Positions 1 through 9,585 of a DNA stretch of 64,000 nt are shown piece after piece. The DNA comes from Humidesulfovibrio sp. (GTDB taxonomy: Bacteria > Desulfobacterota > Desulfovibrionia > Desulfovibrionales > Desulfovibrionaceae). Position 1 is the first letter of the stretch, and every line of letters starts with the position of its first letter. The notes beneath the pieces are model-generated. The model did not search any database. It had not been told where the DNA came from and was given only the letters and a program-made list of their open reading frames with translations. The DNA is taken from NCBI GenBank assembly GCA_031292175.1, contig JARLHQ010000028.1, positions 162,475-226,474 of the forward strand. The letters run 5' to 3'. The position numbers and the translations under genes are program-made.

Positions 1-286
1 TGTGCTGGCCATCCCCTTCACCCTGACCACCATGATCCTGGCCGGGGCGCTCGCCGGCGCCGGGGCCACGGTGTACAATCTTCTGGGCATGGGCCTGGGC
101 ACCTGGGTTGTGCGCCTGCCCCTGGCCTATGTTCTGGGCCACGTGATTCTGGGCACGGCGACCGGCGTGTGGATCTCCATGCTGGCCTCCCAGGCATGCC
201 AGGCGGCCATTCTTTTCTACATATACACCCGAAAGGACTGGCAGCGCTTCGCCATGTCCAAAACGCGGAATGGAACACACCGATGA
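1..286 (+). CDS. MATE-family efflux transporter, C-terminal fragment
   Basis: The gene begins before the window and only about the last 95 residues are visible. They form at least two hydrophobic segments (about residues 3-27 and 35-75) followed by a short basic tail with YTRKDWQRF. That pattern resembles the last helices of MATE (multidrug and toxin extrusion) Na+/H+ antiporters of the inner membrane. The stop TGA at 284-286 overlaps the ATG of the next gene, so the two are probably co-translated. The family call rests on the tail only, so another polytopic exporter of the MOP superfamily is possible. Confidence 0.6.
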   Translation, partial: VLAIPFTLTTMILAGALAGAGATVYNLLGMGLGTWVVRLPLAYVLGHVILGTATGVWISMLASQACQAAILFYIYTRKDWQRFAMSKTRNGTHR

Positions 287-1161
287 GCACCTGCGAAACC
301 TTTGAACACATCTGCCTGAAGCACCAGGATGAGTACAAGACCGCGCTGTGCGCCTGCCCCGAGGTGACCTCGGACTACGCCTTCGCCAACCTCTATGGCT
401 GGGCCCCGCACTACGGCCTCAAATGGCGCTTCGACAACGGCCTGGTCTGGCTGAAGCAGAGCCTGGGGCAAGACATCTCCTGGGCCCCCGTGGGCGACTG
501 GACCAAGGTGGACTGGGCCAAGCTGCCCTGTCTGGCCGGTCCGGCGCGCTTCACCCGCGTGCCCGAGGCCCTGCTCGCCATTTGGAAACAGGCCTTCGGG
601 ACGCGCCTCACAGCCACCGAGGCGCGCGATCACTTCGACTACGTGTATTCCGTGCCGGAGCTCGTCGAGCTTAAGGGCAACAAGTTCCACAAGAAAAAGA
701 ACCTGTTGAACCAGTTCGAGAAGGGCAACATCTTTGAATACACGCCCATGCAGGCCGACTGCGTCGAAGAAGTCCTCGACATGCAGGCCGAATGGCACGG
801 CTGGCAGGAGTACCCCTCCGCCGCGCTGGAGGCCGAAAACGAGGCCATCAGCCGCGTGCTCAAGGTGTTCGATCGCCTGGGCAGCCTGCTCGGCGGCACC
901 ATCCGCATTGGCGGCAAGGTCGTGGCCTACACCGTGGGCGAGTGTCTGAACAAGGACACCATGGTCATCCATTTCGAAAAGGGCGACACGCGCTACAAGG
1001 GCATCTATCAGGCCATCAACAACCATTTCCTGGCCTCCCAGGAGGACCGCTTCACCTTCGTGAACCGCGAGCAGGACCTGGGCGACGAGGGCCTACGCAA
1101 GGCCAAACTCTCGTACAATCCCGTGCACTTCATGCAGAAGTACGATGTCGAGCTGGCCTAG
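283..1161 (+). CDS. DUF2156 (phosphatidylglycerol lysyltransferase C-terminal-like) protein
   Basis: This is a 292-residue soluble protein with a GNAT-like fold expected for DUF2156. The ATG at 283 is chosen because it overlaps the upstream stop (ATGA) and starts the conserved region. Family-like parts are the central segment after residue 125 (NKFHKKKNLLNQFEK) and the end, where FVNREQDLGDEGLRKAK and NPVHFMQKYDV are typical of the family. DUF2156 is the catalytic half of MprF-type aminoacyl-phosphatidylglycerol synthases, but here no membrane flippase part is present, so the substrate is unknown. Coupling to a MATE exporter is seen; a common role is inference. Confidence 0.75.
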   Translation: MSTCETFEHICLKHQDEYKTALCACPEVTSDYAFANLYGWAPHYGLKWRFDNGLVWLKQSLGQDISWAPVGDWTKVDWAKLPCLAGPARFTRVPEALLAIWKQAFGTRLTATEARDHFDYVYSVPELVELKGNKFHKKKNLLNQFEKGNIFEYTPMQADCVEEVLDMQAEWHGWQEYPSAALEAENEAISRVLKVFDRLGSLLGGTIRIGGKVVAYTVGECLNKDTMVIHFEKGDTRYKGIYQAINNHFLASQEDRFTFVNREQDLGDEGLRKAKLSYNPVHFMQKYDVELA

Positions 1162-1329
1162 CGGAAAAAGCCCTTCCCTTAGGGCCCAAGGGTCTGAGGC
1201 CCTGGGGAATCTCCAGAGGACAGGCGCCGTGCGCACGGCGCATCTGTTTTTGTCACCTCACCTGGCAGCCAAGGGGGCCTCAGGGCTCCTGGCCGCCGAA
1301 AGCTTCTCGTCCCTTTCTCCGACCCGCAT

Positions 1330-2634
1330 ATGAGCACCGCCCGCCCGCGCTTCCTTGTCCTTGGGCTGGACGGCCTGCCGCTGTCCCTGGCTCGCCAGTT
1401 CGCCCCGCGCCTGCCCAACCTGGCGCGGATCCTTCCCCATGCCCAGGCCATGGAGGCCGAACTGCCCGAGCTTTCGCCCGTGAACTGGACGAGCTTCTTC
1501 ACGGCCAAGGGGCCGGGGGAGCATGGCGTGCATGGCTTCACCGTACTCGATCCCCAGGCGTACAGCTTGCGCATCGCCAACTTTGCCGACGTGCGCGTGC
1601 CCACGATCTTCGACCGGCTGGGAAGCGCGGGCCTCGTGTCGCGCGTGCTGAACCTGCCGAACATGGCCCCGGCGAAGCCGCTGCGGGGGATGCTTGTCGC
1701 CGGATTCGTGGCCGACAATCTGGCCGAAGCGGTGTTTCCGCCGTTTTTGCTCGGCCCATTGCGCGCGGCGGGGTACCGGATCGAGGGCGACACCACACGT
1801 GGGGCTGCGGACCCGGAATACCTGTTGGAGCAACTGTGGCAATCCCTGGCCGCGCGCCGGACGGCGCTGAATCTCCTGTGGCCTGATCTGGCCTGGGACC
1901 TCTTCGTGTGCGTGCTGACCGAGACGGACCGCTTGTTCCACTTCCTCTTTCCGGCCGTGGAGGACGAGGGGCATCCGCTGCACGGGGCCTGCCTGGCGCT
2001 CCTCATCGAATGGGACCGGCTGCTGGGCGAGGTTCTGGACCGCTATGATGCCCTGCCGGAGCCCAAGGGGTTCATCGCCCTGGCGGACCACGGCTTTTGC
2101 GCTCTTGAAACCGAAGTGGACCTGAACCGCGCGCTGGCCGAGGCGGGCTTCCTGCGTCTCGGCCGCGCCCCGCGCGATGAATGGGACGCCGGGTGCATCG
2201 GTCCGGAGACGCGGGCTTTCGCGCTCGATCCGGGGCGCATTGTGCTACACCGGGCGGACCATTATGCGCGCGGCCGGGTGCGCAAGACGGACGAGGCGGC
2301 GATCCTAGCCGACCTGCGCGCGCTGCTCGAAGGCTTGACCTGGGCGGGCCGCCCGGTCATGAAGCAGGTGCTGGACGGACGCGAGCTGTACCAAAGCGAT
2401 TTTGCACCCGATCTCATCTGCGTGCCGCAGCACGGCTTTGATCTTAAGGCGCGCTTTGACCGCGAGGCGGTATTCGGGCATTTTGGCCGCTTCGGCATGC
2501 ATATCCCGGACGACGTGTTCTTCGCGAGCATGCAAGGCGACGCAAATGTCGCGCGCGTACGCGACGCCGGGGCCCTGGTGCTCGACTATTTCGGGCTGGG
2601 CGAAACAGACAGGCGAGGCGGACTCATCCTATGA
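1330..2634 (+). CDS. Alkaline phosphatase superfamily phosphodiesterase/nucleotide pyrophosphatase-like protein
   Basis: This 434-residue protein belongs to the type I phosphodiesterase branch of the alkaline phosphatase superfamily. Metal-site motifs can be followed: GLDG near residue 15, the nucleophile region NWTSFFTAKGPGEHG (about 54-68), TETDRLFHFLFP (about 197-208), LADHGF (about 254) and a late PQHGFD (about 363). There is no signal peptide, so it is probably cytoplasmic. The substrate is unknown. No strong Shine-Dalgarno sequence precedes the ATG. Its stop overlaps the ATG of the helicase gene by 4 bases, so the two are translationally coupled. Confidence 0.75.
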   Translation: MSTARPRFLVLGLDGLPLSLARQFAPRLPNLARILPHAQAMEAELPELSPVNWTSFFTAKGPGEHGVHGFTVLDPQAYSLRIANFADVRVPTIFDRLGSAGLVSRVLNLPNMAPAKPLRGMLVAGFVADNLAEAVFPPFLLGPLRAAGYRIEGDTTRGAADPEYLLEQLWQSLAARRTALNLLWPDLAWDLFVCVLTETDRLFHFLFPAVEDEGHPLHGACLALLIEWDRLLGEVLDRYDALPEPKGFIALADHGFCALETEVDLNRALAEAGFLRLGRAPRDEWDAGCIGPETRAFALDPGRIVLHRADHYARGRVRKTDEAAILADLRALLEGLTWAGRPVMKQVLDGRELYQSDFAPDLICVPQHGFDLKARFDREAVFGHFGRFGMHIPDDVFFASMQGDANVARVRDAGALVLDYFGLGETDRRGGLIL

Positions 2635-4862
2635 GCATTGATTTCGAGCGCGAACTGAACCCGGCCCAGCGGGAGGCCGCCCTGCACATGGGCGGGCCGG
2701 TGCTGGTCATCGCCGGCGCAGGCAGCGGCAAGACGCGCACCATCGTCTACCGCCTCGCGCATCTGGTGGAAGGCTACGTCTCGCCGGAGAACATCCTGCT
2801 GCTCACCTTCACGCGGCGCGCCAGCCAGGAGATGCTGCACCGCGCGGGCCTGGTGCTGGGCCGTCCGCTCACTGGGGCCAGCGGCGGCACCTTCCATTCC
2901 TTCGCCTATTCCGTGCTGCGCCGCCACGCGCAGGAGGCGGGCTACCCACAGGGCCTGACGCTCATGGACCGCTCCGACTCCGAGGACCTGCTCGGTGAGC
3001 TGAAAAATCACCTGGACCTGGGCAAAGGCGACCGGGGCTATCCCAAGCGCGCCACCCTGGCCGACGTCATCAGCAAGAGCCGCAACAAGGAACTCTCCAT
3101 CCAGGGCATCCTGGACCGCGAGGCCTACCACCTGCTGTGCTACCAGGCGGACATCGAACGCCTGGCGGACGAGTATGCCAAGGCCAAGCGCACCCAGGGC
3201 CTCATGGACTACGACGACCTGCTCTTCGAGCTGGAGCGCCTGCTCCTGGAGCACCCGGAGATCCGCGATCAACTGCGCCGTCGCTATCCCTATGTGATGG
3301 TGGACGAGTACCAGGACACGAACCTGGTGCAGGCCCGGCTGGTTCGCCTGCTGACCGGAGAGAGCGGCAACGTCATGGCCGTGGGCGACGACGCCCAGTC
3401 CATCTATGCCTTCCGGGGCGCGGTGGTGGCGAACATCCTGGAATTTCCACAGCATTTTCCTGGCGCCAAGATCATCCGCCTGGAGCAGAACTACCGCTCC
3501 ACCCAGCCCATTCTGGACCTCACCAATATCATCCTGGCCGGGGCGCAGCAGAAGTTCGACAAGCACCTGTTCACCGACCGCACCGGCGGACAGCGCCCGC
3601 GCATCATCCAGAGCCTGAGCGATCAGTCCCAGGCCACGCAGGCGGTCAGCCTCATCACGGACATGGCCTCCCGCCACCCGCTGCACGAGATCGCCGTGCT
3701 CTTCCGCGCGGGGTACCAGTCCTATCCGCTGGAGGTGGCGCTGACCCGTGCGGGCCTGCCCTACCGCAAATATGGCGGGGTGCGCTTCCACGAGGCCGCC
3801 CACGTGAAGGACATCCTGGCCTATCTGCGTCTGGCGGCCAATCCTTCGGACATGCTGGCCTGGCAGCGGGTGCTCGGCTTCCTCAAGGGCGTGGGCGGCA
3901 AGACCGCGGGCAAGATCGCCACCGCGCTGTTGAGCGGTGACGCGGCGACCGTGGAGAAGCAGAAGAAGCGCTTCCCGGACTTGAACGGCCTGCTTGTTGA
4001 GCTGGACGCCCTGCGCCGCTTGAACCAGGCCCCGGCCCCGGCCCTCGACCGCGCCATGAGCCACTATGCGCCCATCCTGGTACAGCTTTACCCGGACGAT
4101 TACCCCAAGCGCCAGGCGGGGTTGGAACAGCTTTCGCAGATCGTGGTGAACTACAAGAGCATTGAGGATTTTCTGGCCGACCTGTGTCTGGACGGCTCGC
4201 CCGGCGATGACGACCGCACGGACAACGCCGTGGTGCTCTCCACCGTGCACTCGGCCAAGGGCCTGGAATGGCGCGGAGTCATTCTCATCGATCTAGTGGA
4301 GGACCGCTTCCCGTCCAAGAAGGCCATGCAGCGGCAGGAGGACATGGAGGAGGAGCGCCGCCTCATGTACGTGGCCTGCACCCGGGCCAAGGACGAGCTG
4401 GCGCTCATCGTGCCGGGCTCGGTGTTCAACCGCTTTAACAACTGTCGCGAACCGGCGGTGCCCAGCCCCTTCGTCACGGAACTGCCCGACGCCGTGGCCG
4501 ACCGCTTCGTTGAGACCTTCACCGGCGGCCTGCGCCGGAGGGATGAGCAGGTGCGGCCTGGAATCATGACCCGTGACGACGGCTATCTGCCACCGGTGAT
4601 CTGCCCGGAGCCGCCCGCGCGCCCAGCCTATGCCCCGGGGCCGCGTCCCGTGAGCGCGGCGGCGGCCCCGCACACGCGGTACGACGCCGCCCCACCGCCC
4701 CGCTCGGCCATGGATGCGGCGCAGACCAAGTTCGGCCTGTGCGAACACAAGATTTTCGGCCAGGGCAAGATCATTGCCGAGATCCCGCCGGACAAGTACC
4801 GCGTGAACTTCCCGGGGTTCGGGCTCAAGGTGATCGTCAAGGATTACGTGAAGTTGCTCTAA
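2631..4862 (+). CDS. UvrD/Rep/PcrA-type ATP-dependent DNA helicase
   Basis: This is a 743-residue superfamily 1A 3'-5' helicase. The N-terminal LNPAQREA Q-motif is followed by Walker A GAGSGKTRT (about 29-37), TFTRRASQEM (motif Ia), Walker B MVDEYQDTN (about 223), GDDAQSIYAFRG (motif III) and LEQNYRST (motif IV). Then come STVHSAKGLEW (motif V) and RRLMYVACTRAKDEL (motif VI). After a Pro/Ala-rich linker, the last 45 residues (from FGLCEHKIFGQG) resemble the Tudor-like tail of PcrA that contacts RNA polymerase. It starts inside the previous stop codon. The role is DNA repair and replication-conflict resolution; whether it is the main UvrD or a paralogue cannot be told. Confidence 0.9.
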   Translation: MSIDFERELNPAQREAALHMGGPVLVIAGAGSGKTRTIVYRLAHLVEGYVSPENILLLTFTRRASQEMLHRAGLVLGRPLTGASGGTFHSFAYSVLRRHAQEAGYPQGLTLMDRSDSEDLLGELKNHLDLGKGDRGYPKRATLADVISKSRNKELSIQGILDREAYHLLCYQADIERLADEYAKAKRTQGLMDYDDLLFELERLLLEHPEIRDQLRRRYPYVMVDEYQDTNLVQARLVRLLTGESGNVMAVGDDAQSIYAFRGAVVANILEFPQHFPGAKIIRLEQNYRSTQPILDLTNIILAGAQQKFDKHLFTDRTGGQRPRIIQSLSDQSQATQAVSLITDMASRHPLHEIAVLFRAGYQSYPLEVALTRAGLPYRKYGGVRFHEAAHVKDILAYLRLAANPSDMLAWQRVLGFLKGVGGKTAGKIATALLSGDAATVEKQKKRFPDLNGLLVELDALRRLNQAPAPALDRAMSHYAPILVQLYPDDYPKRQAGLEQLSQIVVNYKSIEDFLADLCLDGSPGDDDRTDNAVVLSTVHSAKGLEWRGVILIDLVEDRFPSKKAMQRQEDMEEERRLMYVACTRAKDELALIVPGSVFNRFNNCREPAVPSPFVTELPDAVADRFVETFTGGLRRRDEQVRPGIMTRDDGYLPPVICPEPPARPAYAPGPRPVSAAAAPHTRYDAAPPPRSAMDAAQTKFGLCEHKIFGQGKIIAEIPPDKYRVNFPGFGLKVIVKDYVKLL

Positions 4863-4871
4863 CGGCGCGGA

Positions 4872-5456
4872 CTAGGCGTTGCCCGTCTGCTCCGTCCGAA
4901 ACGGCGGCGCATCGTCGATCTGTGACGGACTCAGGTGGGCGGCGGCGTAGTCCTTGTACACCCCAGCGCTTTGGAACAGGCCAAAAACCTCCGGGTCCAC
5001 GTGCTTGTCCTTGACCATGAACCCCATAATTTTCATGGCCTCGGAGAGCTTCATGGGCTCCTTGTAGGGTCTGTCCTGGCGGTGAGGCCTCGAACACGTC
5101 GGCCACGGCAAGGATGCGTGCCTGCAGCGACAGATCCTCCCCGCCAATATGATTGGGATAGCCCGAGCTGTCGAGCTTCTCGTGGTGTCATTCTGCATCA
5201 CCACCCAGTCGAGGTGCTTGGCCGCGTCATCCACAATATAGAGGATGCCCGCGTCCGCGCCGGTGATGGAGCGGGCCAGGTCCACGATCATCTCCAGCAG
5301 ACGGTCGCGGTTCTGCTCACCGGACAGGGCCAGGCCGATGTCGGTGAGATGCCGCAAGTGCTCGGTGAGACGTGCGACCTGCCCACGCAGCCCCTCCACA
5401 GTGTCGGCCGACTCGACGGGCAGCCGCCCCGCAGTGTGCTTCGGCTCCTCGGTCAT
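4872..5456 (-). pseudogene. Decayed GAF/HD-GYP domain phosphodiesterase gene
   Basis: The start at 5456 has a very good ribosome binding site (AGGAGGAG). The first ~90 codons encode a coiled coil (LRGQVARLTEHLRHL) and the beginning of a GAF domain (DAGILYIVDDAAKHLDWV). Near 5190 the frame jumps into the HD-GYP core: HEKLDSSGYP, then LQARILAVADVFEA in another frame. The tail DRPYKEPMKLSEAMKIMG and a C-terminal extension then follow in the first frame. The rest of GAF and the first half of HD-GYP, including the HD pair, are missing. The second frame change fits two single-C losses near 5079 and 5088. An intact gene would degrade cyclic di-GMP; this one cannot. Confidence 0.8.
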
Positions 5457-5633
5457 GGATATCTCCTCCTGTCCTGGAATCCTGCCCAAAAGCACATTGC
5501 CCCCGACAAATCTCATACGTAGCACAGCTTGCAGACGCGAGGAAAGGCAAAAAACCCACGGTTGCCCGCTCGCGGGGAATGGAGTACAAGGCCACGGAAC
5601 GATTTGCCGTCGTAATTTTTACCAGGAGTTCCT

Positions 5634-6440
5634 GTGCCAGCATCCGCCCATCAGCAGCGCATCCTCACCGCGGGCCTCGCATTGGGCTTGGTGGCCCTGG
5701 CCTTGTGGCAGGGCGGCATCCTGGTTCTTGCTGTGCTGCTTCTTGTCTGCGGGCTGGGCCAGTGGGAACTCACGGCCATGTTCCGCCCCGGGCCGGAGCA
5801 CAGGAATCTGCGCCTCACCGGCGTCATCCTGGGCGCAGCGCTGCTTTTGGCCGTCAAGTTCACCGGCCTTCCGGGGCTCGTCTGGTCCCTGGCCGGATGC
5901 TTCTGGTTCCTGGCCCTGCGGTTTCTCTTCCGCTACAGCGCCGACAAGGAGCACGCGGACTTTACCGACGAGATCATCCTTCTGGCGAGCGTAGGCTACC
6001 TGCCCCTCATGCTGCAATTCGCCCTTACGCTGAGCACCCGCGAGATCGTTCTGGTGCTGCTCTCCACCGCCGTTTCCGACACGGCCGCGTATTATTCCGG
6101 CACCTTCTTCGGCAAGAAGAAGATATGGCCCCAAGTGAGCCCGAAGAAGTCCTGGGCCGGCAGCATCGGCGGCCTGATCGGCTGCACCGCCGCGGTGACG
6201 GCCTATGGCCTGCGGCTGGGGGATGCGCCGCTGTACGTATGGCTTCTGCTGGGCGTGTTCCTGAACGTCGCCGCGCAGATGGGCGATTTTTTTGAGTCCG
6301 CGCTCAAGCGCGGGCTTTCCGTCAAGGATTCCGGAATGATCCTGCCCGGACACGGCGGCCTGCTCGACCGCATCGACAGCCTGCTCCTGGCCCTGCCGTG
6401 CTTCGCCCTGTTCAAACTGATCCTGCCCCTTTTCCCCTAG
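5634..6440 (+). CDS. cdsA: Phosphatidate cytidylyltransferase
   Basis: CdsA makes CDP-diacylglycerol from phosphatidic acid and CTP in the inner membrane. The 268-residue product has about 7-8 hydrophobic segments and the family signature near the C-terminus (SALKRGLSVKDSG, then PGHGGLLDRIDSL, about residues 222-250). The start is GTG at 5634, preceded by CCAGGAG. It is the first gene of a same-strand run cdsA-dxr-rseP-tsaB. In many bacteria uppS and frr precede cdsA; here the upstream neighbour is the broken HD-GYP gene, so uppS lies elsewhere. Confidence 0.95.
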   Translation: MPASAHQQRILTAGLALGLVALALWQGGILVLAVLLLVCGLGQWELTAMFRPGPEHRNLRLTGVILGAALLLAVKFTGLPGLVWSLAGCFWFLALRFLFRYSADKEHADFTDEIILLASVGYLPLMLQFALTLSTREIVLVLLSTAVSDTAAYYSGTFFGKKKIWPQVSPKKSWAGSIGGLIGCTAAVTAYGLRLGDAPLYVWLLLGVFLNVAAQMGDFFESALKRGLSVKDSGMILPGHGGLLDRIDSLLLALPCFALFKLILPLFP

Positions 6441-6447
6441 CCACAAC

Positions 6448-7683
6448 ATGAAAACCTACATTTCCATCTGGCCGCCCCTTGCTCCGGAAGCATCCTTCCC
6501 GCGCCGCCTCGCGGTGCTGGGCAGCACCGGCTCCATCGGCGTCAGCGCCCTGCGCGTGGTGGCCGAGCACCCGGATCTGTTCCAGGTCACCGCCCTGGCC
6601 GGCGGCAAAAATGCCCGGCTTCTGGCCGAGCAGGCCGCGCAGTTCCGCCCCCCGGTCCTGGCCGTGCTGGATGAGGACACGGCGAAGGAGCTGCGCGCGC
6701 ACCTGCCCTCCGGTTACGCGCCGGAGATCCTCACCGGCCCGGCTGCGTACGAGGCCATCGCCGCCAGTCCAGAGGCGGAGCTTGTCCTTTCGGCCATCGT
6801 GGGCGCGGCGGGCTTTCTGCCCACGCTCGCGGCGGCGAGGAAGGGCAAGCACATCGCCCTGGCCAACAAGGAAAGCCTGGTTATCGGCGGCCGCCTGATC
6901 CGCCAGGCCTGCCATGACAGCGGGGCCATCGTCCTGCCCGTGGATTCCGAGCACAACGCCCTGTTCCAGGCCCTGTGCGGCCATGCGGACAGGAACAATG
7001 GCGCGGGGTCCGAACTCTCCAAGCTCATCCTCACGGCCTCGGGCGGACCATTTCGCGGCCGCGACGAGAAATTTCTGGCCGCCGTCACTCCGGAGCAGGC
7101 GCTCAATCATCCCAATTGGAACATGGGCGCAAAGATATCCATAGATTCCGCGACGCTCATGAACAAAGGGCTGGAGGTCATCGAGGCCTGCCATTTGTAC
7201 GGCCTGCCCGTGGAGCGGGTGGACGTGCTGGTGCACCCGCAGAGCATCGTGCATTCCCTGGCGGAATACGTGGACGGCTCACAACTGGCCCACCTGGCCG
7301 TGCCGGACATGCGCATCCCCATTGCCCACTGCCTGTGCTTTCCCCGCCGCGTGCCCCTGGACATGCCCCGCCTGGATCTGGCGCAGATCGGCAGCCTCAC
7401 CTTCGAGAAGCCGGACGAGAGGCTTTTCCCCTGTCTGCGCCTGGCCAAGGAGGCCTACGCCGCCAGCTCCAGCCATCCCGCGGTCCTGAACGCCGCTAAC
7501 GAAGCGGTCGTGGCGTTGTTCCTGCAAAAGCGCATCAAGTTCATGGATATTCCCCGGCTCATCGAGAGCGCGCTGGCCCATCACACGGCCTTGCCGGAGG
7601 ATGCGGACGCCGCGGACCTGCTGGCCGTGGACGCCGAGACGAGACGCGCGGTCATTGACTGCGCCGAGGCCGGACTTAGCTGA
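6448..7683 (+). CDS. dxr: 1-deoxy-D-xylulose 5-phosphate reductoisomerase
   Basis: Dxr converts DXP to 2-C-methyl-erythritol 4-phosphate with NADPH, the committed step of the MEP isoprenoid pathway. The 411-residue protein shows the nucleotide-binding VLGSTGSIG (about 22-30), LANKESLVIGG (about 137-147), metal and substrate motif PVDSEHNALFQ (about 165-175), GGPFRGR (about 200) and HPNWNMGAKISIDSATLMNK (about 218-237). The N-terminus has about 15 extra residues before the Rossmann strand. It starts 8 bases after the cdsA stop, so the two genes are clearly co-transcribed. Confidence 0.96.
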   Translation: MKTYISIWPPLAPEASFPRRLAVLGSTGSIGVSALRVVAEHPDLFQVTALAGGKNARLLAEQAAQFRPPVLAVLDEDTAKELRAHLPSGYAPEILTGPAAYEAIAASPEAELVLSAIVGAAGFLPTLAAARKGKHIALANKESLVIGGRLIRQACHDSGAIVLPVDSEHNALFQALCGHADRNNGAGSELSKLILTASGGPFRGRDEKFLAAVTPEQALNHPNWNMGAKISIDSATLMNKGLEVIEACHLYGLPVERVDVLVHPQSIVHSLAEYVDGSQLAHLAVPDMRIPIAHCLCFPRRVPLDMPRLDLAQIGSLTFEKPDERLFPCLRLAKEAYAASSSHPAVLNAANEAVVALFLQKRIKFMDIPRLIESALAHHTALPEDADAADLLAVDAETRRAVIDCAEAGLS

Positions 7684-7730
7684 ACCATACGTGCGTGTCG
7701 CCTTGAGATGGCGCGCGACAAGGAGCGATC

Positions 7731-8792
7731 GTGGGTTTCATCGCCGTTGTACTGGTCCTGGGCGGACTGATTTTTTTCCATGAACTTGGACACTTCCTCG
7801 TGGCCCGGATGCTGGGCATCGGGGTCAAGGCCTTTGCCCTGGGCTTTGGGCCCAAGCTTTGGAGCTTCCGGGCGGGCATGACCGAGTACCGGCTCTGCGC
7901 CCTGCCGCTGGGCGGCTATGTCATGCTGGCCGGGGAATCGCCGGACAGCCCGGAAGAGCCCGAATTTCCGAAACACCTGCTCTTCAGCCTGCGCCCCGTG
8001 TGGCAGCGCATGTGTGTAGTGGCCGCAGGCCCGATCTTCAACTTCCTGCTGGCCTGGGGCCTGTACTGGGCGCTGTTCGCCAGCCAGGGCCAGATGGGAC
8101 TGGCGCCGACCGTCGGACAGGTGCTGCCTGAAAGCCCGGCCATGCGCGCGGACATCCGCGCGGGCGACAATGTGCTCAAGGTGAACGGGCGCTCCATCAC
8201 CTTCTGGGACGACTTGACCCAACAGGTGCAGGCCTCGGAAGGAAACGCCATTACTCTGGAGATCAAGCGCGGCAAGGAGGTCGTGACCGCCACCGTGACC
8301 CCGGAGCTGCGCGAACGCAAAAACGTGTTCGGCGAGACCGTGAAGTCCCCCATGCTCGGCATCGTGGCCACGCGCGAGATCGTCACTATGGAGCTTGATG
8401 CGGGCCAGAGCCTCAAGCTTTCGGCCAAGGAGACTTGGCGGGCCATCGTGAACATGGTCACCGCGCTGGTCAAGATGATTGAGCGGGTGGTCCCGGCCGA
8501 CTCCATCGGAGGGCCCATCCTCATCGTGCAGCTCATCAACCGCGAGGCCCAGGAAGGCATCATCGGCGTGCTCGCGCTGGCGGCGGCGCTTTCCGCCAAC
8601 CTCGGCTTCGTGAACCTGCTGCCCATCCCCGTGCTCGACGGCGGGCACCTGGCCCTTTTCAGCCTGGAGGGCCTGACGCGCAAACCCTTGAGCGAGCGCG
8701 CCCGCTCCGTGGCCATGCGCCTTGGCATCGCCATGCTGGCGGCGCTCATGCTCTTCGCGACCTACAATGATCTGCGCCGACTCTTTAAATGA
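7731..8792 (+). CDS. rseP: Site-2 membrane metalloprotease RseP
   Basis: RseP cuts anti-sigma factors and signal-peptide remnants inside the inner membrane. The 353-residue protein has the zinc motif HELGH in the first membrane segment (residues 18-22), one PDZ domain (about 125-205, with MRADIRAGDNVLKVNG) and the second catalytic motif NLLPIPVLDGGHL (about 295-307). The start is GTG at 7731 with AAGGAG seven bases upstream. One PDZ domain instead of the two in E. coli is common outside gammaproteobacteria. It is in the cdsA-dxr-rseP run, and its end overlaps tsaB by 26 bases. Confidence 0.95.
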   Translation: MGFIAVVLVLGGLIFFHELGHFLVARMLGIGVKAFALGFGPKLWSFRAGMTEYRLCALPLGGYVMLAGESPDSPEEPEFPKHLLFSLRPVWQRMCVVAAGPIFNFLLAWGLYWALFASQGQMGLAPTVGQVLPESPAMRADIRAGDNVLKVNGRSITFWDDLTQQVQASEGNAITLEIKRGKEVVTATVTPELRERKNVFGETVKSPMLGIVATREIVTMELDAGQSLKLSAKETWRAIVNMVTALVKMIERVVPADSIGGPILIVQLINREAQEGIIGVLALAAALSANLGFVNLLPIPVLDGGHLALFSLEGLTRKPLSERARSVAMRLGIAMLAALMLFATYNDLRRLFK

Positions 8793-9585
8793 TGCGGGTC
8801 TGATCCTGGCCCTGAACGGGGCGGATGAACGCTTGCAAATAACGTTGGGCCGCCTCGCGGCTGGCACGACGGACGCGGCCACAGGCGACCCGGCCGAAGC
8901 GGAGTTGCTGGCCTCGCAGGAGTGGACCGTACCCGGCCAGGCCATGCGCTTTTTGGCCCCGGGCATTGGGCATATGCTGGACGCCCTGGGCGCGAAGGCG
9001 CAGGACATCCGGGCCATCGTCTGCGTGCATGGGCCAGGCAGCTTCACCGGACTGCGCATGTCGCTCGCCCTGGCCGAAGGCCTGGCCGCGGGCACGGGCG
9101 CTCGTCTCGCGGGCGTTGGGCATCTGGAACTCCTGGCGTACGAGGCTGCGCACACGGCGGCCGGAGCCGTGCTGGCCTTGTCCTGGTCGCGACGGGGACA
9201 GGTCTATGCCCAGGCCTTCCAGAGCGATCAGGCCCTCACGCCGCCCACAGTCGTGTGCCTCACCACGCTGCCAGAATTCCTCGCCCCCCTGCCCCGCCCG
9301 CTGTATGTGCTGGGCGGCGGGCTTCGGCGAAATCTTCCCGTGTTTCAGGAGCTCGCACTGAAGGATGTCGGCCTGCGCCTGCTGCCCCCCCTGTGGGATG
9401 CACCCCGGCCGCAGACGCTTCTCGCCCTGGCCGCGCGCGCCAGCTTCGGCCCTGGTCCGCTTTTGCCTGTGTACCTGCGCGCCTCCGATGCGGAGGACAA
9501 CCTGGCGGCCATCGCCGCCGGACGCGGCCTCTCCGAGCCCGAAGCCCAGGCCATCCTCGCGCGCGGCAGCCGCACGCTCAGCTAG
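8767..9585 (+). CDS. tsaB: tRNA threonylcarbamoyladenosine biosynthesis protein TsaB
   Basis: TsaB is the ASKHA-fold partner of TsaD in making t6A37 of tRNAs that read ANN codons. The 272-residue product has the conserved VCVHGPGSFTGLRMSLALAE (about residues 81-100). A TsaB-like C-terminal half follows, with LSWSRRGQVYAQAF and a final metal-free domain. The ATG at 8767 lies inside the end of rseP in another frame. It is preferred over an upstream in-frame start because conserved sequence (LILALNGADE) begins soon after it. The overlap suggests translational coupling. Confidence 0.88.
   Translation: MICADSLNDAGLILALNGADERLQITLGRLAAGTTDAATGDPAEAELLASQEWTVPGQAMRFLAPGIGHMLDALGAKAQDIRAIVCVHGPGSFTGLRMSLALAEGLAAGTGARLAGVGHLELLAYEAAHTAAGAVLALSWSRRGQVYAQAFQSDQALTPPTVVCLTTLPEFLAPLPRPLYVLGGGLRRNLPVFQELALKDVGLRLLPPLWDAPRPQTLLALAARASFGPGPLLPVYLRASDAEDNLAAIAAGRGLSEPEAQAILARGSRTLS

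Noticed and set aside
1162..1329. Small gene between DUF2156 and phosphodiesterase genes
   Set aside because: Only overlapping low-complexity frames without ribosome binding sites are there.
2586..4250. 554-codon minus-strand ORF over the helicase gene
   Set aside because: It is a high-GC shadow frame (His/Gln/Gly/Ala-rich) opposite a helicase with all motifs.
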